NCBI GenBank assembly: GCA_003864495.1
Contig: ML133388.1
Span: 2,380,677 to 2,444,676, forward strand
Source of the DNA: Nemopilema nomurai
Taxonomy: Eukaryota; Cnidaria; Scyphozoa; Rhizostomeae; Rhizostomatidae
Length of the DNA: 64,000 nucleotides
Reading direction: 5' to 3'
This document shows positions 1 through 12,400 of the stretch, piece after piece (position 1 is the first letter of the stretch; the number at the start of each line of letters is the position of its first letter). The translations under genes and the position numbers were made by a program. The notes under the pieces are model-generated. The model was not told the DNA's origin. It ran no database searches and worked only from the letters and a program-made list of their open reading frames with translations.

Positions 1-249
1 TATTTTGGCCAGCTTTCAAACTAAAAGCCAAAAATTATTTTCTTTTGAGTGAACTATGGTTGTCACGTTTTGATCGACAAGAAATTGCTATATCCCGTTA
101 GGGTAGTGTATTCTTCATGGAAAGGTATTTTAGTCAGAAGGTGTCTTGCTGAATGACCCGATTTTAATCTCTTTATTATGAATTTATGTATCTCCTACAC
201 ATATATTCGTTTGGATCTTTTTATACTGTCATATCTCTTGTTCCGAAAG

Positions 250-420
250 GCCACTCTTGCGTATTCAAAAGTATGGAAGCACCGTCAAGATGCATTGGAG
301 AAGGTGATAGAAGAAGTAACCGCAGAGGAAGGGAAACTGACTAATCACAGGGAACCAAAGGAGGTCGCGAGAGCAACAGTCTTGCTGCTGAAAAAGCTGC
401 TACAGGACAATGTTGTTACG
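250..420 (+). CDS. CEP104: CEP104 exon, start of visible TOG domain
   Basis: 57 codons, phase 0 at both ends. The acceptor follows a pyrimidine-rich tract ending CGAAAG, and the donor is GTGGGC. It encodes the Y-S-K-x-W-x-x-R-x-D-A-L helix typical of the CEP104 TOG domain. The reading frame stays open upstream to 178, but that part lies before the acceptor and does not resemble the family. Confidence 0.88.
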
Positions 421-3400
421 GTGGGCCTATTACACTATCGTATTTTACACTGTAATCTACTGTATCCTACACTATAACTACCGTATTATACACTGCAATC
501 TACTGTATTTTACACTACAACTACCGTATCCTACACTATAACTACTGTATTTTTTAAACTACAACTACCGTATTTTACAGAACAACAACCGTATTTAACA
601 CTGCAATCTACTGTATTTTACAATACAACTACTGTATTTTACACTACAACTACTGTATTTAACACTACAATATCTTGCCGTTATTTTGTTGCATGAGATC
701 CCTTTACTAGAATATTTATCCTACAGTTGCACTATGTTAGGTTGCACTGCAGTATCAATTTTTTTAGGTCTTTACCGAAGCTGTGGACCTAGAAAAGAAG
801 CTCCTGATGCAATATATTCCTCTCAAAAAGTGAGTTTTAATCAATATTATTTTTTTCTTTATAAAGTCTATAGGCTGTTCTCTCTTTAGTAATTTTCCAG
901 TTCAAGAACTGAATTGATTTCTAGATTACCACTTAGGATCCTATTGATGCGAGCCTAGTAATCTGTATCAAGGGATTAAAGATTCTGCAATTTGCACGAA
1001 ATTTTACAAGGATGAGCCTTCAAGTTTTCTGAGTCAGAATCAGAATCACTAACATCTATTAATGAATAAAGTTCTAATTTCTTTTTGCTTTCTTGAAAAA
1101 TATCGATGAAAATCATGGGCAAAGGTCTTGTTCTATATGTTCTATTTTCCTTTTTGGAAGCCTGTCATTACCTTCTACTCAAAGAGTCTTCGCAAATCTA
1201 TCAGTCTGAAACTGATGATATTTAATTTGTGTTTGAATTCGATGTGACGCATACTGTATGAAGCTTGCATCTATAAAATGAACAATGAATTATCCAACAG
1301 GGTATCTGTTTTATGATTGATGTCTTATTTTATCAAATTTATCAACGTTTTTCACATGTCCATAAATATTTTATGAAATATCTTTTATATTTGAGACTTG
1401 GAAAGTCAGAATATGCATTCGTCGTTGACAAGGTAACGTTTCTTTCCCCTCTATGCTTCTTGAATAAAAACCTTCGACTTCATTTGATAACTGTCTACAA
1501 AACCAAAAATGAAATTTCGAGTGCTCCTAGCAAAATTTGGAGTGTATGAAACGAGTGACTTTGCATTTTTATCGAGATAATCAATTTTATGATATCTTCA
1601 TCTACTTTACATAATCAACAAAAAACAACGCCAGATTCGAAACATTAGGATCCATTATAGCAGCATCTATACGTTTGTTGAATTCCCCTAACGAACGGGC
1701 ATTTGTAAAATTGCCAAAGATGATGATTACTTTATGGCATTGTGCTAAAGTTTTCTTCAACTCGTACCTACCTTTCCGGTGTTTTGTAGTTTTGAATAAA
1801 AACGTCTTATAGATAAGCCTTGCAATTCTAACGTATTCCTTCAATAATGATATGGCGTCCTTTTTCTCCATGCTTCTCGTCAAATAGACAGTTCCTGTTT
1901 TGCTCACAAGATCTGGTGATATGGTAAGTTATGAAACTTTAATTTTATCAGCAACACGGTGACATGGCTTTGTTTTGTTATTATGTTTTTTATTGTTGCT
2001 TTGAAGACTCTGGTCTCCTGATCATTTGGATTATCATTTCAATAACAGTGTTTTCTTAACATTTTCTGCTGCTAGTAACAGGTGCATTTGATAAGTGAAA
2101 CCATCTGCAAATATTTTTGTAAAATCTAAAAGACGAAGATCATCCACCAGCAAGCTTTTGGTATTTCAAAATTTACACTAATCGCCATTCTCTTTGCAAT
2201 CAAAACTATGCTAATTTTATGCTTCTATTCAAGTCATTGTGTGTTTTCAAACACCGAGTTTAAAATACATTTTTTTGGGCTTACAGCTTTTTACCAGCTT
2301 ACAAATTTTCAGCAATTTCTAGCCTCGGTCCTTTTTTGTCAAGTCGTTCACATTTTGCCATGCCTCGATCACACTTCTAATTCCAGTCTGCCTTGCCTCG
2401 CCTGTTATTCAAAGCGGCTAATAAACCGCCATTAGGAAATTGAAGATGAAAAGAGCCTCTGTTATGAAAGCTAATACACCCTATGTTTTGGTTTTTCTGC
2501 ATTCCTGACTAACGTGCATCAAAGATCAAATTTTTGCGTTTATACTTATTAATGTTTTATCTTTATTTACGTTTATTTTTATGTTTAGGGCATTGTTGTG
2601 CCTGTTTTCTTTCTCTCTCTTATTGTCCACCATATCGATATTCTCCTTATAATTTTCTCCATTCCAAGGATGAGGCCTAAGTGAATGATTTGGCTACACG
2701 AAAGTTCATGTTTCGTGCAAGGCCTATCTCCACTTTTGAGAGAGTGCCAAATTTCAAAATTACAGCTCTCCTAGTTTCAATTGACCACAGCTGCAATTTT
2801 TTTCATCGCGATCTCCTTTTTTACATATTAGGCCCCGAGAACAAAGGAGAGTGCAGTTTCACTTATACTAGAAATGGCAGTCTTAAAAGACGTCAAGGTA
2901 ATATCTTTTATTTCATTCCCAAGGGCATAGACCTTTTGTTTATCTGAGCTGCTGTTTTTAAAAACATTTTTATCTACTAATCAATTTGGCAGTGTACTTA
3001 ATGTACTGACAGCGTAAATAATTATGGGTTTAGACCACTCCATATCAACCTAGTGTCATAGAGCCTATCATGTAAAGTTTTGCCTCGAGTACGATGACCT
3101 TAACAAACTAGGGCCATGGCTTGAAAATTTAAGGCTGCAATCTTCCAAACTATATTTAATATCCTAATGAATGTTCCTTGGTTTGGTTTGCAGGCACTGG
3201 GCACTGTTCCCGAGATTTTAGTGCAACCGATAAAGAGCAAGGGACAGGTGAAGCTTTTTATTATGGTTTTATTCATGTGTCAGATTGTATTTGGCGTCAA
3301 CTTGCCAAGCTATGAAAATTTGCTTGTGCGATGATTTGCTAGCGAGAGTAAATGCTTTCAAAACAAGACAAAATTCTGTTTGTGCTTTTTTTAAGTTGTA

Positions 3401-6400
3401 TGACCGGTCTTTCCCTAACGTTTTTGTTTTTCTGTCACGTTTCTGGAATAGTGACAGGAAGTGACTGGAAGGCCAGTAGGAGGCTGAAGTTTAAGCACTT
3501 CAAGGAAAATCACATGATTTTAAACTGACGTGTTTGTATGACATGTCATTAATCACATGTTCATTCTCTTGACGTCTAGCTACGTTCATGACGGTTTTTA
3601 ATATTCAAATAATAATTCAAATAGAGAGATAATGCACTGACTCTTGACTTTGGTATCTAAGGTAGTTCTTCAGTAAATTCACAAGTGCAGCGAAAATGAT
3701 ATGATTAGTGATCTCAATTTGAAGTGAATGTGGCACAAGAATATAATAATGGTAATAATGGATATTACCAGATCCACATGACATGGCTATTCTCTAATTC
3801 CGTTAACCTTGGTTATGAATTTTAACCTCTACGCCAATTTTAACAAATCTCTGTTAGAATTTACGCTACTGCTTCCACGACACTTTGATGACACTCATTA
3901 CATAAGGAAACATCCTGAATTCTGGATGTTCGTCTAATTAAAATAATTCTTTCCATTGTAATGCTTTGAAGGTTGGTGAGTTTGTTTTCGTCGTAGCCAG
4001 AGAGTTCCTATCAATAAAACCAGGATCTGTTTTGCTCCAAGACCGACAGGAATACTCTAGAATAATTCAGAAAGGGCATTTTGAATAAATTTGGGGATTT
4101 CTTAAGTTGTTGCACCCTACAGTTATTGAATCGTCTCTTTTTAACATTTGCAAATATTTTAGGTCCCTTGGCGATTATTCAAAGGTCGGATTGAAGTTAT
4201 ACACAAGCTCCTGGAACCATTGGATGTTGATAAACATGGGTGAGTCATTTACACATTCTCATCCTTTGACAACCCATGGAATATAGATTTCCTGTCTATG
4301 CGAACAAGACGAAAGAGTATTTATGACTCATAATTTTTGGATTAGTTTCTGTAAATGATATCTCTTTTTATATACAGATTTAATGTGCATATCTCCTCCT
4401 TTAGTCTCATGTATAAACGAATTTTACCATGAAGCCCCATTGTTCCCCTTTAATTTTCTCTCACTGCTGCTTTTGATTCTTCGTGTCATCATGTTAGGGA
4501 TTCTAACCCACATCTCATTATTTCTTAATTAATCTTACTTGGTTCTTTGTTCTTTGTTCAGAAACTTAAAAGAAAACTTTTATCATTCAACAAGTTCCAA
4601 GTAATAAGGATATTTAATTTTTACATAAGCTTTTAAATCCTATTAGTTTAATGGAACCATTGTTACAACGATGAAGTGTATAATCGAAAAAGGGTTTAAG
4701 ATACTTGAGTTTTAAGTAAATCGTATAGATTTATATGACGGGTGATATATCAAATATTTAAAGCTGGATAAAGGAATAACATGAAATATATCCCATTGTA
4801 TTGAGCCCAGTTGGAATGCAGGTAAACGCTTCAAACAATCATTGCTGAAGTATTGCTTGTATTTACCTGTTAAGTTCATTCATTCATGTGTTATTATGTA
4901 TTGATTCTAATATAGTAATTTGCATGCTTGCTTAGTAATGCAAAGTAACTTGTATGGTAGGATAATTGTCAATGGAATTCTTTCACTATATGCGTGAGAA
5001 AATTATTTTCACATAGTCGATCATCTCCTCTTATTTGTGTCTTTGTAGATCTTTCACCACGGACGGTGTTATGCAGGTATGAGATGTTGTATGCTTTCTT
5101 GTGCACACTTCAACTTGTATCTCAGAACTTATATCATCTACAAGAGTCCGCTAATTGAGTGAAAACAGAAAGGAATTAGTACTACGTTCTCACTCTGTAA
5201 TGAGGATTTAGGAAATTTGATGGAGTGATACATGGGCTCCAACCCTCACTAATTAACTATATGCTTTCAGCACTCTAAAAAATGTGTGGCGACATAGCTT
5301 TTCCCTATTTTTGTACCTAGCTGTAATACATACCCCCTCCCCTTGACGCGGGTATTCCTCCCTCATGAACACACCTGGACTTGTGATTACCCCTTTCCTT
5401 CGACCTAGAGAACCTTGATCCAATGATATGCCTTCAAGAATTGGACTTTTAGGTATCAGTGCGTCGTCCGATAGCTTAGCCAGAAGAGCACTCAGTCGCC
5501 CTAATATGCTGATGCTCACAGATTAAAGTGAATCCCTTTCCCCTTGCATTGGTCTTCCCCTTGCATCTTTTTCTCCGCATTTTTCTCTCTCTTGCATCGG
5601 ATATCATCTTCACTGTCGTTCGCTTTTTTACTGTATCATTTTTTACCTGTGCTCATAGCAACTAAGCCAATCATCAGAGATAGCAAGACAGAATGATTCT
5701 GTTGTGTGATAAAATGACTCCATTTCGACAAAAACTTGGGCACTCCCTCTCTCTCTTTTTACTTGTCCGCTTAAAAATAACAGGAGGTTTTGAATTTAGA
5801 AAGCAAGATTATCGAAACGGTTTCATAAACAAAATTATGCCACTCTGAACATTTGAATATTAAAGTCGGAGCTTTACAAAAATAAACACGTCGAGAATTC
5901 ATTCATTTTCATCCTACAAGATATTCATATTTTATTTTCAATAAATTCTATTATTAATAAAAGCAGTTCTAAACACCACTATGGGGTGTTTTATTTGATT
6001 CAGTTTATAAAAGCAGGAAATCGGTTTTTCATGTTATCAAGAACGTATGCATTGAAATACTTTTGCTATGTTTTACTTTGTAAAATAATGAAGGAGATGA
6101 TTTTGAATTCACATAATCATCGTTATTCATAAATTTCATGAAGTCAAAATTGATTTTGTTTTTCAGCTCGTTAAGAAGGCGATTGAGCATAGTCACAAGG
6201 AAGTTCGCGAAGCAGGAATTGCCTTGCTGTTTGATATGTATAAAAAGGTTGGTTTCATTTCGCGAGTTTTGAAACTGAGATTGTAGATTTAGCATTGTTC
6301 TTGGCTAGGTCAAGGGAAGCCTTTTAAATTGGTATGTTGACAGAAGAGGGGTATTTCGTGGGTTGTGAAGGGGAACCTCATCTCTATTTCTATATGCTGT

Positions 6401-9400
6401 AAAGTAAGGTAGTACGTACCCCCCTTGTGCCCCTTCCCCAGTACGGCTATGCTGCTTCAAGTTGTGCACATAGAGTCTTCAAAACTATATTGGCCTCTTA
6501 CTTTAGAACATATTGATTCAATATTGAAGTTGATTCACACTCACAATAGCATCTGATTCTCTCCAACATGTGGTAGCTTTTATGAAGATTAAGATGGACA
6601 AGAGCTAGATGACTTTTGTTCGGTTGAACATCATCCTTATTTTGAAAGCATCTTTTCTTAACTTGACCTGCCACTAAACCGTTTAAGTAATTGTAAGTCA
6701 AGACTTTCTAGTCCCCCGTCTCTACTTTCATATTCTTTTTGGAATGATATGTAATGATAAAAGTTGTATCAAAACCTAGGTTGGAAATGCTGTTCGATCG
6801 TACCTGCCCCCGGATGAGCCAGCAACGAGGAAGAATCCTTTGTTCAGTAGAATTTATGATGGTCTTGACAAGATCGATGGAAAACCAACGAAAGCAGAGC
6901 AAAAGGCATGTATACAGTTCCTTTATATTCCTGGAAAGCCCTTTAAACGTTTAGGAATTGAGGCTTGAGCACATACTAAATAGAGTGGACGGAAGGCTGT
7001 GAGAGAACCGAGCCGGTCCATTGTACTTTCTATAGGTGTTGCGATGCCCCCTAACCTTTTTTGGTAAGGTAACCACCCCTGCTCATCAACCCTACGTCAG
7101 CATGCTTGAGGCACGTCTTTGCCCCTCTACCCTTGTTTCATTCCAAGCACTTTACCATCTCTTTGCATCCACGATTCTTGCGATCTTTTAGCCAATTTAA
7201 TCTGAATATTATTTCTTTTCTTTATTATCTTTTGCTCCAGCCTTGCTAACGAGTCTACTATTTTGCATAGCATTTTAGAAATTATAGTGAACTTTGTCAA
7301 TAAATATTGTGAAGTTAAAACATAAAACCTTTTATAACATCAGTGCCACTGTAAACCTCAGTATGTTCGTCTGAGTGCTTTTGGATGCAGGTCTATCCTT
7401 AATCTTCACTGTCCAATTGCGTTTTTAATAGACTGTCCAGTCAGGTCACTGTTGTGATAATCCCTAGTACAGCGCCAGTAAATACGAGCATAGACATCTG
7501 TAGAGTCGAGTCATTAAATAATTATCAAATAGTAATCAAGGCATCAAAATGTTTTATGCAAAGAGAGAGATATTTTATTACCGTGAGGCCTCAGTTTGTA
7601 TCACTATCAACTCTTTATTGTTTGAAATTGAAATTGATACCGCCCAGAGCTCAATTAGGAAAAGTTTCAAATGTTCTTCTCGCCACGTGTAACCAAAGTG
7701 TTCCGATGAATGTAAGGAAGGAATCTTTAGCGTCTACAAGGCCTTTGCTAGAATTACTAATCGGTCTAGGACTCAGGGACGTAATTTTCTCCAGGTATGT
7801 TTATCAAGCAAAGAACTTGAATTCAAGATATCGGTTGCAGATGAAACACAGAAAAACATCTCATTGCTAATTTTATACAGCATTATGACCATTTCTACAT
7901 TATATCATTAACAAACTAAATTCAACGCTCCCCCACTCCCCTTCTCCTTGTAGCAATGCAATACTTCACGTGTTTACAGGAGTCCCGGTTTCTCAGGGTC
8001 CCTTTCAGAATGATAAATTAGTAACCTGGTTTATTTCTTACACGATTTGAAGTCGGCTTTCTCTCTATTGTCTGGGCTGTACTTTAATTATGCTGATTAA
8101 GTTTAATTTGCCTTTTCTCCCTTTGATTTCGCCTCTAATAATGCTAATAGCTTGACGTCAGTCGCTGTAGTTCTCCAGTCTATCTCGTCCTTATTGATTG
8201 CACCTTTGTCTTGCGCTTGCTTTCAAGGCTTAAGCATTGCGAAAGGGAGAGACTTTTTTGACCCGTGTCTGGAATCGAATCATGTTCACAAAGCACGAAG
8301 CACACATTTGAGAGCAGGCTCCACTTAATAGACACTCCGAGTATTAAGATATCCATTTCTTTTCATGGTATCTCCATTTTGGTAATGACATGTTTAATCT
8401 CCTATTTAGAACACCGCTCGAAGTTCTACTTTTTATTTTTTCATTTAGAATAAGGGCCATGCTTTGTATTACATATCTATACATGATCATTATCAAGCTT
8501 CATATCATTTACTATATAGCTTCATATAGAACAAATCTTAATCCTCATATTAGTTTTATCACACAGACAGAAGAAGTAAAGTGTCATCTTCTTTATAGAA
8601 GGAGTCAGTTTTAGGTAGATGTAGATGAAAACCAGGCTTCGTGTTATTTATCATTGCAAAAACTAATTTCAGTCTGCGAAATTTATCGCCAACCTTCTAT
8701 CTATACTCTTGGATACACTGCGAAGAAAAATATCGTTAAAGGGAATAGAAACATAGATCAAGCACTTTCTAAAAATAGATAGTACAGAGCCTGCGCAGTT
8801 TAGCCACATTGTAACTGTGCACGTGAAGTAGATTCAAAGGCAAATCGCGTGCAATCTACAGTGGAAGTGAGCACGTGGAATGGTAGATGGGTACTTGTGA
8901 TTGGTTGATGTTTGATTGACAGTTCGAGCTTGCTGGCTCGGAGCCACTTAAATATGCTTCAATTCCCTTTAATATTGCACAAAGATGGGGCAGTTTTCTC
9001 TTTACTGATTCCCCCTCGCGTGTGTAGAGACTACATAACTCCCACGTCTAGAGTTCTAATGTAATATAGACGTCGATTGGTATTTTCTTGGTCCCAGCTT
9101 TGTCTGAGATGTTATCATTAGGCTTCTCTTTTCTGCATTTCTTGTAATGCAGTCGCCTGTTGTTTCCTTTGAATTGGCCGAAAAGCTTGTTGCTAGGGTG
9201 TCTCCTGCTACTGGCTATGCGTCTTGTTTGTTGCTATGGCTTGTCTTCAGTCGCCGTATCGTGAAAGCTTCAGTTAAGGACCAACAACACTTGAAATGAT
9301 ACCAGCTCTCTCTCTATCAGCATCCGCAGAAATACACCCCTAGATATTTCATTCTTTATGACGTAGCGTATCCAATTGGCTGATTTTTTGCAAATTTATA

Positions 9401-12400
9401 GCCCTATAACATTATTCGATATATTTAAAGGGAGACTGGAAGACCCTGCGAAGCATTGGAAATATTATGCGTACAACTTGAAAATTTGGCAGCGATGAAA
9501 CAATTAAATCTGAAGGTTTACTAATCATTCAGGGTAAAGGCTAGCCCTCTTTTCATTGACAAACATGGGGAATACGCTGATTGTCACGTGCCTTGCTGGT
9601 TTGTGTTCTAGTGGCCAATTCCTTTTCATACCATCTTGTTATACCCTAATATGGACCAGGCCACGACCTGAAAGTGGGGGGGGGGGGCATGGCTAATGAA
9701 TTGAACTAGCATGAGCTAATGGTAAAACAGGTACTCATTTGACTTTTGGTTAATTAGAACAAGCCACTTCCTGGTTTTTAAAAGGCAATACAAGCTCTAC
9801 TACTCGTCTTTACAGTTTGCAGTTAGTCAACGTATAAAAAGCGCACCCAATTTTGGTTTTTAAAAGACAATACAAGCTCTTCTACTCGTCTTTACAATTT
9901 GCAGTTAGTCAACGTATGAAAGTGCACCCAGTTTTGGTAAAAGTGTACCCAAGAGCTCTTTTAAGAAGCGGCTTCTATTTTATATTTGACAAGACATTGT
10001 ACGTCAGAGTCGAAACGAACTTCTCTATTTTTGCAAAGTGAACTCTATTTAGAGCCCGGTGAACAACGGAGTGTATCGTTTCTCTGCTGCTTCTAATTAG
10101 TAATAATGCACCGCACGCTGTGCTTTTCTCACGAGAGCTTCGATTTGAATCTTTTCCCTTTGCGCGTGTGCATCTTGTATCAACTCTCTCAGAAGAACCA
10201 AATTTTCACAAGACTTTTCTCTTGAAGCTTTCTGGTTGGAAGCTTTGAGTCTAGGAAAGGGTTTTGGTATTTACTTTCGAAGAACAAAGATGAGACAACC
10301 TTTAAAACAAATTCTGGGCAAGCCGTGGAACACAGTGAAGGCAAAATTGAAACGAACTCATTGTTGGCACATATAACCAATGACACAGTTATTGTTACAT
10401 TTTAAGGCTCTCTTAAAATTCTCTCGAATTTTCCTGTTGGTATTAACCTGCTTTGATGGCATCCTGTTGCCTGGCAACTAATTGCCTTCAAAGGCTGCAA
10501 GATCAGCGGCTCTCGGCTGCCAACCTCTTGCCGCTAGCGCACTAAATTTCTGGGCACCTGAACTCCTGCGCACCTGACCTGTAGGTCAGCGGTTATTTCG
10601 AGCGAATGTCGTCATTCCTCTCCTCCCCCAGACCGCTTCACGATCAGTTGGGGTTGTTCTTTTGACTGATATCAACTTATTTCTATAGTCATACATATTA
10701 ACTTATCATCCTTTATGTCTTCAGTTGCAAGCAAAACAGGAGCAAGAGGAGGTGGACAAGGCTAAGAAACAGGAGGTAAATCACAATTTAGACTTTCGTG
10801 CGTTTGAACATGGACATATTTTATTCAGAAAACTGAGACTGTTGTTATTTCCACTTGACAGCTGCTGTGTTTATCCCTGCTGCTAGGCAAAAATAGAGCC
10901 CACCGTGAAGAATTGCCATCTGTCTTCTTAAATATGTTACTCTGTTGTGTTGTTGAGAGCTTGCAATAGCGTACATGGCACCAGGGTGCTTTCTCTGTAC
11001 GTGCGTGCCATCAAGGTTGCATAGTAACGAAAATAGGAGGCAGCATTAAGTCTTATGTTACGCGAAGACTAATAGATATAATTCTCTCTCTCTCAGTCTT
11101 CACTCCTTGTTGTCACTTTTCACCAAGATATAAGCAGCAGTGACCCTTATTTGAGGTACCTGTAGCGTTCTTTGTAGAATGCTGAAGCAGAGTTGGTAAC
11201 ATTATTTCTTGCTTTTATCATGAGTATTGATTCTTGGAGACTCTTTGCATCATACCCTGTACTTTTGGCAAATGTTAGTCCTTACTTAAGCAGCTTTTTC
11301 GTGCTGCTTTTTTCAAAGTTGTGGTGTGCAGTGTAGGATATGGGGTCATGGCAAACATGTTATGCAAACCGTAGCTGAATTTAGGCCCGTTTTATTCTCA
11401 CGGTCGCATGGGAATCGCCACTGTACTGTTAGTCATGTTTTCCTGTTGTTGAAATTCATGCCTAGGCATTTTGCAAGCAACAGGATCCAGCTGCTCTTTA
11501 CTTGCTGTTGTTTCTTGCTGCTATACTCAATCTTCATCTTTGCTAACAGCTGGCTCAAGGCCGGTTCCCACTTGCTTGTCGCGCGACTGAGCGAATGCAC
11601 TTTTGAGCATGCGCAAAACTCAACTTCCTCTTTCGCTGCGAATGCGCGACCAGTTGCTCAGCAGTTCAAGGTTTGAAGAGCCAATATTCAATAGCGTTGA
11701 CTCAACAACTGCAATCGCAGCAGAGTGACGGTAGTGCTGGGGAATCAAATTCTGCCAATATAATTGTGGAGAAAGATTAAGAAGAACGTTCCCCCAGAGA
11801 AGGAAGCGATTCTGGCCATTCGCTCGTTTGCCAGGTCGCGCAACCAGTGCGAATCAAGTGGAAACCGGCCTTTACTGTCCGACCCAAGCTTTTCGTAGAA
11901 CATGGCACTCAGTTACGTCACCAGATTCTGTATTGAATGTTTCCAAGGTCCACTGCTACATTACCTTCGATGTTCTGCGTACCGAGCATGAAGCCTTAGG
12001 CCCTCTGGGTCTTCCTATTGCTCTGGCTAGCCTCATAGCCAACTGTTAATAAAAGCCCAACAAAGATTAACAGTTTCTAAGCTATTGCCTAGAATATATC
12101 AATTCAACGTCTTAATTTCGAGGTAGTTAAGTATATGTTTTTATAAAATTTTGAAATTTCGTTCTTGTTCCAGCTTAAGGTACGATTAGAAATCCTTCTA
12201 TTTACAGAAGCAGTTGGTGATTTGCTAACCTAAAACAAAAAAAATTACACGAACAAGAATGAAATTTTTAGTGAAAAAAATTCTGCCGTATAAGTTGTAA
12301 TAAACTGTATATTTTATGAAATTGTAAGGATGATAGACGATGATTTATTCCTAGAATTGTTACTACGATGGATGGTTGCATATATCATATCGGGGAAATT

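Larger units (their letters stand above)
6906..10724 (+). other. Largest CEP104 intron, GC-AG type
   Basis: 3.8-kb intron between the last TOG exon and the coiled coil. It holds an open frame at 7454-7870 with no recognisable family, a dispersed repeat copy (8811-8970), a poly-G run near 9677-9687 and an 82-bp tandem duplication (9773-9935). I see no exon in it. Confidence 0.7.

Noticed and set aside
1602..1907. 101-codon minus-strand frame antisense to a CEP104 micro-exon
   Set aside because: No domain recognised; several frames of this size occur by chance in the window, and it overlaps a well supported exon.
7454..7870. 138-codon plus-strand frame in a CEP104 intron
   Set aside because: Longest unexplained frame, but no family features and no splice sites that fit the CEP104 phase.
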